Part shown: positions 1-6,442 of the stretch, one piece after another
Layout: every line of letters starts with the position of its first letter
Numbering within the stretch: the first letter of the stretch is position 1
Assembly (NCBI GenBank): GCA_905198155.1
Contig: CAJKBQ010000056.1
Location: forward strand, 1 to 10,774
Origin: an uncultured Eubacteriales bacterium
GTDB taxonomy: Bacteria; Bacillota; Clostridia; Oscillospirales; Acutalibacteraceae
Length of the DNA: 10,774 nucleotides
Reading direction: 5' to 3'
Program-made: the position numbers and the translations under genes
Notes under the pieces: generated by a model
What the model saw: the letters and a program-made list of their open reading frames with translations, nothing else
What the model was told of the DNA's origin: nothing
The model's database searches: none

Positions 1-230
1 GCGAATCCTTCCGTTTTTAGCGTCGCGAGTTGCGCAGCCCATAGACCGCTGCTGCGCCGCTCTGCTCCCGCGGCGGCGACTGCGTCGGCGGCTCCCTCTC
101 AGGCGACGCGGCTTTGCCGCGCGCCAGCACGTCGCTGCGGTGTCTGCGACGACCGCGCGCAGTCGCGACCCGGAGGGGGAACTACAAGTGCATAGTGGAG
201 GATTGGGCGAATGGCCTGCGGCCGATGGGC
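1..230. repeat. Diverged copies of an intergenic GC-rich repeat family
   Basis: No credible gene lies in the first 306 bases. The stretch shares blocks with the tandem repeats at the right end of the window: a 21-base identical block at 137-157 versus 10660-10680, CCATAGACCG at 39-48 versus 10410-10419, and GGCCTGCGGCCGAT at 213-226 versus 10419-10432. Positions 6-37 also resemble the start of the right-hand unit (TCCTTC followed by TTAGCG and a GCAG end). I read this as diverged and rearranged members of one dispersed intergenic family. The short open frames here are GC-driven and show no family resemblance. The boundaries are approximate because the left edge is cut by the window. Confidence 0.55.
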
Positions 231-306
231 GGTCGTGCTTCGTGCGCTGCGGCGTCCTTTACGGGGCAATGCGCCATGTCGTGCGGCGGGGGGAATCGCG
301 GCCCGC

Positions 307-1116
307 TCAATCTGGCACGGTACGGGGAATCAGGTCGATTCTGGCGACCTCCGGCGGGTTGCCGATGCGCGGGCATTGCCGAATGCACAGACCGCGCGAT
401 ACGATCAATTGACGGCCGTCCAACGCATACGCGCCGGCGCTGTACTTTGGGAAAAAGCGCCGCGCCGGGGACACCAGGCCGCCCACCAGCGGCAGCCGGA
501 TGCCGCCGCCGTGGATGTGGCCGCTGAGCGTCAGCGGTGCGCCCCATGCGGCATAGGCGGCGAACGGGGCGGGGTCGTGCGCCAGGAGGATCACCGGCTC
601 GTCCGCCGGGCATTCGCCCAATGCGGCGGCGACGTCGGCCGCCGTCACGTCCTGCCGCAGGCGGGCGCGCGTTTTGCCGCGGCGGGTAAAGGTATAAAAC
701 GGCTGCAAATAACCGTAAAAATGAATGTCAACCCCGCCGACGCGGCACCATGCGTCGCGGTTTTTCAGCTGAATGATACCGCGGGCGCGGCATTCTGCAT
801 CAAACTCGGTCAGCCCGCGCGACAGCGCAATGCGCTGCTCATGATTGCCGGGGCTGATAATTACCGGGGTGTCCGGCAGACGATCCAGCAGGCGGAAGAA
901 AAAACGGCCGGTGTGATCCCGGCGGCAGTCGAGCATATCGCCGGTGCAGACCAGCGCGTCCGGCTGCTGCGCGCGGATCAGCGCGGCGGCTTCGTCGGAA
1001 CAGTCGCCGTAATGGTCGGTGTGCAGGTCGCTGATGTGAACCAGCGATGCGGTTCGGCCGGCGGGCAGCGGCAGCGGGATGGTATAGGTACTCAACGTGG
1101 GATGCGTGATATTCAC
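307..1116 (-). CDS. Calcineurin-like metallophosphoesterase (YaeI/YkuE type)
   Basis: A 269-residue protein with the full set of metallophosphoesterase motifs: D30 and H32 in ISDLHTDH, D60 in CTGD, N91-H92 in SPGNHE, H180 in LLAHDP, and H200 and H202 in LSGHIHGG. These residues bind the two catalytic metals in the family, so the enzyme should hydrolyse a phosphoester. Relatives of the YaeI/YkuE type act on membrane-associated phosphodiesters such as UDP-diacylglucosamine, but that substrate is not readable here. The N-terminus has no clear signal peptide or membrane anchor, which differs from many YkuE-like proteins. The start is a GTG at 1116, chosen because AAAGGAGC lies about ten bases upstream on the minus strand. 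An in-frame ATG is not available near it. The gene stands alone, with its own candidate -10 box at 1164-1169, and runs away from the tRNA. Confidence 0.9.
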   Translation of the reverse strand: MNITHPTLSTYTIPLPLPAGRTASLVHISDLHTDHYGDCSDEAAALIRAQQPDALVCTGDMLDCRRDHTGRFFFRLLDRLPDTPVIISPGNHEQRIALSRGLTEFDAECRARGIIQLKNRDAWCRVGGVDIHFYGYLQPFYTFTRRGKTRARLRQDVTAADVAAALGECPADEPVILLAHDPAPFAAYAAWGAPLTLSGHIHGGGIRLPLVGGLVSPARRFFPKYSAGAYALDGRQLIVSRGLCIRQCPRIGNPPEVARIDLIPRTVPD

Positions 1117-1163
1117 CGGGCAAACGCTCCTTTTGGGGGTGATTTGGAATTTTTCTGTTTTCT

Positions 1164-1169
1164 ATTATA
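1164..1169 (-). promoter_or_regulatory. Candidate -10 box of the metallophosphoesterase gene
   Basis: Read on the minus strand this is a perfect TATAAT, 48 bases upstream of the GTG start. No good -35 hexamer is visible 16-18 bases further upstream, so the call rests on the -10 box, the AT-rich surround and its position. Confidence 0.45.
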
Positions 1170-1243
1170 ATCGATTTGGAGCCGGAACACCAGTCCCGAA
1201 TTCTTAATTTTTTCGGAATTTCGGATGAATTTCAATTTAAGGC

Positions 1244-1272
1244 TTGATTTATGAGAAAAAGTGTGCTATACT
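1244..1272 (+). promoter_or_regulatory. Sigma-A promoter of tRNA-Arg
   Basis: TTGATT (1244-1249), a 17-base spacer, then TATACT (1267-1272), with TGC directly before the -10 box giving an extended -10. Transcription would start about 14 bases before the mature tRNA, which suits a short 5' leader. Confidence 0.75.
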
Positions 1273-1292
1273 ATATTTCACAAATGAAATAT

Positions 1293-1367
1293 GCGCCCGT
1301 GGTCCATCGGATAAGATTCCAGATTCCGATTCTGGCGAGGTAGGTTCGACTCCTATCGGGCGTACCA
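1293..1367 (+). tRNA. tRNA-Arg (anticodon CCG)
   Basis: A complete cloverleaf can be folded by hand. The acceptor stem is 1293-1299 with 1357-1363, where the first pair is a G-U wobble. The anticodon stem CCAGA/TCTGG encloses the loop TTCCGAT, which places anticodon CCG at 1326-1328. The T arm is GTAGG, TTCGACT, CCTAT. The discriminator base is A1364 and the CCA end is encoded at 1365-1367. Anticodon CCG reads CGG arginine codons, which are plausible in a GC-rich genome. The gene has its own promoter upstream and an intrinsic terminator four bases downstream, so it is a single-gene transcription unit. Confidence 0.95.
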
Positions 1368-1370
1368 AAA

Positions 1371-1397
1371 GGCACTTGCAGCAGCAAGTGCCTTTTT
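1371..1397 (+). terminator. Rho-independent terminator of tRNA-Arg
   Basis: A nine-pair perfect stem GGCACTTGC / GCAAGTGCC (1371-1379 with 1384-1392) with a four-base loop AGCA, followed by five T. An A run before the stem lets it extend with A-U pairs. The symmetric A and T runs mean it could also work on the minus strand. Confidence 0.92.
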
Positions 1398-1464
1398 CGA
1401 TGGAATGCGCTTTGCGCGCGCTTTTCTTCCCAACGATTTTCTTTCCCAAATTGCAAAAACCCCT

Positions 1465-1492
1465 TTGATTTCCCGAAAAAGTATGCTATAAT
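1465..1492 (+). promoter_or_regulatory. Sigma-A promoter of the DHHW lipoprotein gene
   Basis: TTGATT (1465-1470), a 16-base spacer, and a consensus TATAAT (1487-1492) preceded by TGC, giving an extended -10. The segment GAAAAAGTRTGCTATA is shared with the tRNA promoter about 220 bases upstream. Expected transcription start is near 1499. Confidence 0.75.
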
Positions 1493-1535
1493 GAAGAGGC
1501 AGTCCGCCGGTGCAGCCGGTGAACCGCCTCTTTTC
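1493..1535 (+). other. Terminator-like hairpin in the lipoprotein leader
   Basis: AAGAGGC (1494-1500) pairs with GCCTCTT (1526-1532), and an inner CCGG/CCGG stem (1507-1510 with 1516-1519) is also possible. A short T run follows the right arm. It looks like a weak intrinsic terminator placed between the promoter and the start codon. However, the predicted start site of the promoter lies inside the left arm, so a transcript from that promoter would lose much of the outer stem. It could instead stop read-through from upstream. Function is uncertain. Confidence 0.35.
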
Positions 1536-1573
1536 GATTATTGGTTCTGTTTCAGAAAGGAATGGGTAGCACT

Positions 1574-2830
1574 ATGAAAGCTTCATCCAAAAAATGGATT
1601 GCCGCACAGGCTGGTGCGGTTTTGCTGGCGCTGCTGACGGCGTGCCAGAGCGGCGGCGCATCGTCGGCGGCATCGTCGCGTGCGGCGGATACTTCATCGG
1701 CGGTGTCGTCGGAAGCACCGGTTTCGTCGGAAGCTCCGGTTTCGTCTCAAACACCGGTTTCTTCTCAAGCGCCGGCATCGTCCAAAGCGCCGGCATCGTC
1801 CAAACCGCCGGCAGCACCATCGAAAGCGCCCGCCGCACCGTCTGCTGCACCGACGCCGTCCAAAGCACCGGCCGCACCGTCTGCCGCTCCGGCGGCGCCG
1901 ACCGCCGGCACGATCACGCTGGCGGAGGAAACGCGCCCGTCCGGCCATTACAACAACACGGTGACGCCGTTCAACTCGGCATATGTCACGGTGTGCGGCG
2001 ATTATGCGCTGGAAATCGTCGGCGGATCCGCCAGCAAAAGCTACGCGGCGGCGGTGACGGCGTTCGCTGCCAAATACCCGAACCTGAAAGTGGCGGCGGC
2101 GATCATCCCCAAAAGCGCGGCGTTTAACCATCCGGACAAGTACGCCAATCAGTTCAATGTCCAAAAAAACATCATCGCCAACACCTATGCGCTGATGAGC
2201 GGCGCGGTGACGGTGGATGTGTTCGGCGAACTGGCCAAGCACCAGGGCGAGTATACATATTACCGCACCGACCACCATTGGAATTCGCTGGGCGCGTATT
2301 ACGCGTCCGTGGCGTACTGCCATGCGATGGGGATTGCGCCGCGCGCGCTGGACAGCTACCAGACGGTGTGCACGTCGGGGTATATCGGGTCGCTGTATAC
2401 GTTCTGCGCCAAGCCGAAGCCGGAGTGTCTGCGCGCCAATCCAGACTTTACCGTGGGGCGGCTGCCGGCTGCGTCGTACACGATGACGTACACCTCCGGC
2501 GGCAAAACGTACAACGGCACGGCCATCAACGCCAAGAGCAGCGGATATATGATGTTTATGTGCGGGGATCAGGCGTTCACGCACATCAAAACCGGCAACA
2601 GTACCGGACGCAAGCTGCTGATGTTTAAGGAATCGTATGGGAATGCGTTCGCGCCGTATATGATCGACTATTACGACGAGATTGTGGTGATCGATATTCG
2701 GCAGGAGACCAAGGCGGCTTCGGCGATTATTGCGGAATATGGGATTACCGATGTGCTGGTGATTAACAACATTCAGGCGGCGTGCAATGCGGCGCAGATT
2801 AAGCAATTGACGGCGAAGCTGACGGCGTGA
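1574..2830 (+). CDS. DHHW-family surface lipoprotein
   Basis: A 418-residue protein. It begins with a lipoprotein signal: KK at 6-7, a hydrophobic run, and lipobox LTAC with the modified cysteine at 24. Residues 25 to about 112 are a low-complexity Ser/Ala/Pro linker that should span the cell wall. The C-terminal domain carries TDHHW at 232-236, followed by NSLGAYYA, the signature of the DHHW protein family, and KESYGNAF at 352-359. DHHW proteins are related to the AlgX/AlgJ SGNH-hydrolase group, where Asp-His and a Ser act in acyl-group chemistry on polysaccharides. Here that is an inference, and no polysaccharide genes are nearby. The ATG at 1574 is preferred over upstream in-frame starts because GAAAGGA lies at a usable distance and it directly precedes the signal peptide. 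The gene is monocistronic and convergent with the peptidase gene. Confidence 0.88.
   Translation: MKASSKKWIAAQAGAVLLALLTACQSGGASSAASSRAADTSSAVSSEAPVSSEAPVSSQTPVSSQAPASSKAPASSKPPAAPSKAPAAPSAAPTPSKAPAAPSAAPAAPTAGTITLAEETRPSGHYNNTVTPFNSAYVTVCGDYALEIVGGSASKSYAAAVTAFAAKYPNLKVAAAIIPKSAAFNHPDKYANQFNVQKNIIANTYALMSGAVTVDVFGELAKHQGEYTYYRTDHHWNSLGAYYASVAYCHAMGIAPRALDSYQTVCTSGYIGSLYTFCAKPKPECLRANPDFTVGRLPAASYTMTYTSGGKTYNGTAINAKSSGYMMFMCGDQAFTHIKTGNSTGRKLLMFKESYGNAFAPYMIDYYDEIVVIDIRQETKAASAIIAEYGITDVLVINNIQAACNAAQIKQLTAKLTA
1712..1891 (+). repeat. Short in-frame repeats encoding the Ser/Ala/Pro linker
   Basis: Residues 47-76 are built from a six-residue unit (APVSSE, APVSSQ, APASSK and variants), an 18-base period in the DNA. 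Residues 82-93 and 95-106 are two copies of PSKAPAAPSAAP, a 39-base period. Such repeats expand and contract by slippage, so linker length probably varies between strains. Confidence 0.75.
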
Positions 2831-2850
2831 CGGGCTGGGGGTGCACGCTG

Positions 2851-2909
2851 CATGATTGCGGCGAGGGCAGTATTTTCCGCGGGATGTGCTTACATGATTG
2901 CGGCGAGGG
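2851..2909. repeat. Direct repeat duplicating the 3' end of the peptidase gene
   Basis: CATGATTGCGGCGAGGG occurs at 2851-2867 and again at 2893-2909, 42 bases apart. The right copy encodes the last residues of the M14 peptidase on the minus strand (LAAIM). The left copy lies in the gap between the two convergent genes. Weaker similarity continues past both copies. It looks like a small tandem duplication across the stop codon. Confidence 0.7.
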
Positions 2910-3795
2910 TCATCATTTCCCGCAGACGGTCGTAAATGGGCTTTAAGTCGCGCAGCGGCAGCGGGTTTTCGCCGCGGCCGATTTCGATGGTGAAGCCGGG
3001 ACGGTCGAACGCGCTGATGAACCAGTCTTTGAACCCGCCGTGCGACGCAAGACCCTCGTTTTCCACCGGGCGGTAGCCGCTGGTGAGCGCCAGGACGCGC
3101 AGCATCAGCGCTGCGCCGCGCGGGGCGGTGCGGCCGTATTGACCGTAGATTTCTTCGCCCTGGCTGTGAAACGCGAGGACGTGGCGGAACGGAACGGTAC
3201 GGCAGAGCGCGGTCAGCAGCTGCGTTTCCGGTTCGCTTTCCGGCGCATAGCCGCCGAAGCGCGTGGGGCCGGGACCGGTGATGCCGGCGTCGATTTCCAG
3301 CTGGCGGAGGATGTGCCACCCGGCGTCGAAATTGTGATTGAGATCGACGCCGCGTCCGTTGGCCTGCCAGTGAACCGTATCGCCGCCGGAAAGCCGCGCG
3401 ACGGTATCGCGCAATGCGCCCGCGCCGTCCGCGCCGTGGAGGCTGATTTCGACGCCGTCCGGGTTGACGCACGGGACGATCACCAGTCCGCGCCCCAGCA
3501 ATGCGCGGCGCACGTCGATGTCCGCGAGGTAGAGGCCGCTGTCCAGCGCGAAGCACAGCTCTTCCGCAAAAGCCAGCAGCAGCGACGCCGTCAGCCACTC
3601 CATGCCGTGGAATGCACCGGCGAACAGGACGCGCTCCCGGCTTTCGCCCAGTTGGAGCGCCCACACCGGACGCCCCAGCACGCTTTGCCCCAGGCTGCGC
3701 ACCGTCAGGAACGGGTACTGCCGGTGCAGGCGGCGGAGAAAATCCGCCACCATCCGTTCGTCCGGGTGAATCCGATAGGGAAGTTCGTCAAGCAT
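2890..3795 (-). CDS. M14-family zinc carboxypeptidase
   Basis: A 301-residue single-domain metallopeptidase. Zinc ligands are H63 and E66 in FHGMEW and H210 in AFHSQGEE. E271 in FTIEIG is the expected catalytic glutamate. VNPDGVE (110-116), RGVDLNHNFD (148-157) and PESEPE (185-190) are further family landmarks, with NHNF in place of the classical NRNF. This pattern fits the gamma-D-glutamyl-diamino-acid peptidase branch (YqgT/MpaA-like), which cuts peptidoglycan stem peptides. There is no signal peptide, so a cytoplasmic role in muropeptide recycling is more likely than wall turnover, although the substrate is inferred. The ATG at 3795 was chosen over the one at 3825 because GGAAAGG lies about nine bases upstream and the extra residues look non-conserved. 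The gene is divergent from the Nudix gene and convergent with the lipoprotein gene. Confidence 0.9.
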   Translation of the reverse strand: MLDELPYRIHPDERMVADFLRRLHRQYPFLTVRSLGQSVLGRPVWALQLGESRERVLFAGAFHGMEWLTASLLLAFAEELCFALDSGLYLADIDVRRALLGRGLVIVPCVNPDGVEISLHGADGAGALRDTVARLSGGDTVHWQANGRGVDLNHNFDAGWHILRQLEIDAGITGPGPTRFGGYAPESEPETQLLTALCRTVPFRHVLAFHSQGEEIYGQYGRTAPRGAALMLRVLALTSGYRPVENEGLASHGGFKDWFISAFDRPGFTIEIGRGENPLPLRDLKPIYDRLREMMTLAAIM

Positions 3796-3913
3796 ATGAC
3801 CCCGCCTTTCCGCACAGTTGGGCAAATGCCCATTCTTCCGATATATATGAACCGCCGACGGTAAAAAGACGGCGAAACCGCATCATTTGACTTTGTAAGG
3901 AGCGTGTTCTGCG
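3796..3913. other. Divergent intergenic region, M14 peptidase / Nudix
   Basis: This gap must hold the promoters of both divergent genes. An AT-rich core, ATATATATGA at 3841-3850, is the best -10 candidate in either direction. TTGGGC at 3818-3823 is a weak possible -35 for the plus strand. TTGACT at 3887-3892 is too close to the Nudix start to serve as its -35. I cannot assign a firm promoter. Confidence 0.3.
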
Positions 3914-4462
3914 ATGAGTACACACACGGAAACCACGCTGCACAGCGAAACGCTGTACAGCGGCAGGATTATCCGGCTGCGCCGCGATCAGGTGCGGCTG
4001 GAAAACGGGCGCACCACCACCCGCGAAGTGGTGGAACACAATGGCGGGATTGCCGTGGCGGCGCTGACCGACCGGGACGAGCTGCTGATGGTGCGGCAGC
4101 TGCGGTATCCGTACGGCAAAGAGCTGCTGGAAATTCCGGCCGGGAAACGCGAGGGAAACGAGGACACCCTGCTGGGCGGTCAGCGCGAATTGCGCGAGGA
4201 AACCGGTGCTGTTGGCCGCGATTACCGGTTTCTGGGCGAAATTTATCCGACGCCGGGTTACTGCGCCGAGATCATCTGGCTGTACGCGTGCCGGGTGGAC
4301 ACCATCGGCGAAAATGCGCCGGATCCGGACGAGTTTTTGGATGTGGCGCGGATTCCGCTGGACGAGGCCGAGCAGATGGTGCTGCGCGGCGAGATTCCGG
4401 ACGCCAAAACGCAGATTGCCGTGCTGAAAGTGGCGGCGCTGCACCGGAATGGGCAATTGTAA
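3914..4462 (+). CDS. Nudix hydrolase, ADP-ribose pyrophosphatase type
   Basis: A 182-residue protein with a complete Nudix box starting at G77: G-x5-E, then seven residues and RELREETGA (91-99), the metal-binding helix. The preceding EIPAGK and the overall length match the NudF-type ADP-sugar pyrophosphatases, which split ADP-ribose and related sugars into AMP and the sugar phosphate. The exact substrate cannot be read from the sequence. The protein is cytoplasmic, with no signal or membrane segment. The ATG at 3914 is supported by AAGGAG about eleven bases upstream. The aldo/keto reductase gene follows after 32 bases in the same direction with no terminator between them, so the two are probably co-transcribed. 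Confidence 0.93.
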   Translation: MSTHTETTLHSETLYSGRIIRLRRDQVRLENGRTTTREVVEHNGGIAVAALTDRDELLMVRQLRYPYGKELLEIPAGKREGNEDTLLGGQRELREETGAVGRDYRFLGEIYPTPGYCAEIIWLYACRVDTIGENAPDPDEFLDVARIPLDEAEQMVLRGEIPDAKTQIAVLKVAALHRNGQL

Positions 4463-4494
4463 GGGCTTTTGATATTCCGGAAGGAGGAATTTTG

Positions 4495-5625
4495 ATGCAA
4501 TACCGTACCATGGGCCGCACCGGCGTTTCCGTTTCTGCGCTGGGGTTCGGCTGTATGCGCTTCCCCAAAACCGAATCGGGCGCCATTGACCGGCCGCGCG
4601 CCGTCGCGATGATTCGCAGCGCCATCGACGCCGGGGTCAATTACCTGGACACGGCGTATGTGTATCACGACGGCACGAGCGAGGGGCTGCTGGCCGAAGC
4701 GCTGGCCGACGGGTACCGCGACCGGGTGTTCCTGGCCGACAAGCTCCCGACGTGGATGGTGCACGCGCCGGAGGATTTTGACCGGCTGCTGGACGAACAG
4801 CTGAATCGTCTGCACACCGATCACATCGATTTTTACCTGCTGCACGCGCTCAGCCGCGCGCGGTGGCGGGACATCGTCCTGCGGCACGGGCTGCCGGACA
4901 AGCTGCGGGCGGCGCGCGCCGCCGGGAAGATCCGGCACATCGGGTTTTCGTTTCACGACACGAACGATGCGTTCCACGAAATCCTCGACGGGTTCGACGA
5001 ATGGGATTTCTGCCAGATTCAGTACAACTACATCAACACCGACGCGCAGGCCGGGCAGGAGGGGCTGGCGGCCGCCGCAAAGCGCGGACTGGGCGTGGTC
5101 ATCATGGAGCCGCTGCTCGGCGGACGGCTGGCGAATCCGCCGGCACGCGTGGCATCGTGTTTGCCGGAGGGCGTGCCGCCGGTGCAGGCGGCGCTGGACT
5201 TTTTGTGGACGCAGAAAGAGGTGGCGGTGGTGCTGTCCGGGATGAGCGACGAAACCCAGGTGGCGCAGAACCTCGCGTTCGCCGATGCGTCGCGCGTCGG
5301 GAAGGTACCGGCGGCGGATTTTTCCGCGTACGGCCGCGCGAAGGCGGTGTTCGACCACATGGCGCTGGTGGGCTGCACCGGGTGCGCGTACTGTATGCCA
5401 TGTCCGTTCGGGGTGCAGATTCCGGCGGTGTTCGCGGCGTACAACCGCACGGTCGCCGACGGGATGAAAGCCGCGCGGGCGGCGTACGATGCGCTGGACG
5501 GCGCGGCTGACCGGTGCCGGGCGTGCCGCCGGTGCGAACAGGTATGTCCGCAGCACCTGTCCATTGCGTCGCTGATGACGCAGGTGCGGGAGAAGTTTGC
5601 GCCGCAGGATGCGTCTGCGACGTGA
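4495..5625 (+). CDS. Aldo/keto reductase with C-terminal ferredoxin-like domain
   Basis: A 376-residue fusion. Residues 1 to about 285 are an aldo/keto reductase barrel with the catalytic tetrad D52, Y57, K83 and H117 (LDTAYVY, ADKLP, YLLHAL). The C-terminal part has cysteines 294, 297, 300, 303 (CxxCxxCxxCP) and 341, 344, 347, 351 (CxxCxxCxxxCP), enough to bind two [4Fe-4S] clusters. This architecture is that of the predicted oxidoreductases grouped as COG1453, common in anaerobes. It suggests reduction of a carbonyl substrate with electrons able to pass through Fe-S clusters, but no substrate is known to me. The start at 4495 follows a near-perfect AAGGAGGAA. An in-frame opening extends far upstream but overlaps the Nudix gene in another frame and is not coding. 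A terminator sits 38 bases after the stop. Confidence 0.93.
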   Translation: MQYRTMGRTGVSVSALGFGCMRFPKTESGAIDRPRAVAMIRSAIDAGVNYLDTAYVYHDGTSEGLLAEALADGYRDRVFLADKLPTWMVHAPEDFDRLLDEQLNRLHTDHIDFYLLHALSRARWRDIVLRHGLPDKLRAARAAGKIRHIGFSFHDTNDAFHEILDGFDEWDFCQIQYNYINTDAQAGQEGLAAAAKRGLGVVIMEPLLGGRLANPPARVASCLPEGVPPVQAALDFLWTQKEVAVVLSGMSDETQVAQNLAFADASRVGKVPAADFSAYGRAKAVFDHMALVGCTGCAYCMPCPFGVQIPAVFAAYNRTVADGMKAARAAYDALDGAADRCRACRRCEQVCPQHLSIASLMTQVREKFAPQDASAT

Positions 5626-5662
5626 TGAATCGTCGAATTTCCCGGAATATATGACAATTTCC

Positions 5663-5694
5663 AAAAACCGCTTGCGATTCGGCAGGCGGTTTTT
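5663..5694 (+). terminator. Rho-independent terminator after the aldo/keto reductase
   Basis: CCGCTTGC (5668-5675) pairs with GCAGGCGG (5682-5689), with one G-U pair and a six-base loop. It is flanked by five A on the left and five T on the right. The symmetric flanks mean it could work in both directions. It separates the Nudix/reductase unit from the rpe operon promoter that starts just downstream. Confidence 0.88.
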
Positions 5695-5696
5695 GC

Positions 5697-5725
5697 TTGC
5701 ATTTTGCGTCGATTTATGATACAAT
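5697..5725 (+). promoter_or_regulatory. Sigma-A promoter of the rpe / Rnf-like operon
   Basis: TTGCAT (5697-5702), a 17-base spacer, and TACAAT (5720-5725), with TGA before the -10 box as an extended element. The leader to the rpe start is about 45 bases, with no obvious riboswitch. No other good promoter is visible before 9930, so this one probably drives all five genes. Confidence 0.8.
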
Positions 5726-5776
5726 ATAGATAATATTCTGAATGACCGTCCCGGTTATGGAAGGGAGTTTTTGTAT

Positions 5777-6442
5777 ATGATTCAAATTGCACCGTCGATT
5801 TTGTCCGCCGACTTTGCGCGGCTGGGCGAGGAGGTGGCGCGGATGGACCGCGCCGGTGCGGACTGGATTCACATCGACGTGATGGACGGCGTGTTCGTGC
5901 CGAACCTGACGATTGGGCTGCCGGTGGTGCGCGCCATCCGGCCGGTGACGAAGCGGCCGTTCGATGTACACCTGATGATTGTGGCGCCGTGGAAGTATGC
6001 CGTGCCGTTTGTGGAAGCGGGGGCGGATTCCGTCACGTTCCACATTGAGGCCGTGCCGGATGCGGCGCGGGTGCGGGAGACGCTGCGCGCGATTCATGCG
6101 GCCGGGGCCAAGGCCGGGCTGTCCGTGAAGCCCGGGACGCCGGCGGAGGCGCTGTTCCCGTTCCTGGACGAAGTGGATTTGGCGCTGGTGATGACGGTGG
6201 AGCCGGGGTTCGGCAACCAAAAGATGATCCCGGAATGCCTGGCAAAGGTGTCGGTGCTGCACGATGAAGCCGCGCGGCGCGGCAGGGCGCTGACGGTATC
6301 GATTGACGGCGGGATGAACGCCGGAACCGCCGAAGCGGCGCGTGCGTCCGGCGTGGATGTGGCCGTGGCGGGGAGCGCGGTATTCGGCGCGGCGGACCCG
6401 GCGGCGATGATTGCGCTGCTGCGCGGGGAGGATGCGCGATGA
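5777..6442 (+). CDS. rpe: Ribulose-phosphate 3-epimerase
   Basis: A 221-residue TIM barrel of the usual family length. It interconverts D-ribulose 5-phosphate and D-xylulose 5-phosphate in the pentose phosphate pathway. Seen motifs: APSILSADF (5-13) with the binding Ser, HIDVMDG (32-38) with metal ligands H32 and D34, FDVHLM (62-67) with H65, MTVEPGFGNQ (139-148), and SIDGGM with D177 as the catalytic acid partner. The usual GFGGQ reads GFGNQ and the SLNP loop reads SVKP, both tolerable changes. The ATG at 5777 follows GGAAGGGAG at nine bases. An in-frame TTG two codons earlier is less likely. It is the first gene of the operon, and its TGA overlaps the ATG of the RnfC-like gene by four bases, so their translation is probably coupled. 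A metabolic link between the two is not obvious. Confidence 0.95.
   Translation: MIQIAPSILSADFARLGEEVARMDRAGADWIHIDVMDGVFVPNLTIGLPVVRAIRPVTKRPFDVHLMIVAPWKYAVPFVEAGADSVTFHIEAVPDAARVRETLRAIHAAGAKAGLSVKPGTPAEALFPFLDEVDLALVMTVEPGFGNQKMIPECLAKVSVLHDEAARRGRALTVSIDGGMNAGTAEAARASGVDVAVAGSAVFGAADPAAMIALLRGEDAR

Noticed and set aside
211..1170. A 319-codon plus-strand frame opposite the metallophosphoesterase
   Set aside because: The minus-strand gene carries all catalytic motifs. The plus-strand frame has none and is a compositional shadow.
1293..1367. tRNA-Arg as an attachment site of an integrated element
   Set aside because: No integrase gene and no duplicated tRNA 3' end are visible in the window. 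The genes on both sides look like ordinary chromosome.
1694..3664. A 656-codon minus-strand open frame over the lipoprotein and peptidase genes
   Set aside because: It runs across two genes of opposite direction in a different frame, is highly Arg-rich, and matches no recognisable family.
3904..4494. In-frame extension of the aldo/keto reductase upstream through the Nudix gene, suggesting a fusion
   Set aside because: The upstream part is the Nudix gene read in the wrong frame. The AAGGAGG site just before 4495 and the barrel start MQYRTMG fix the real start.
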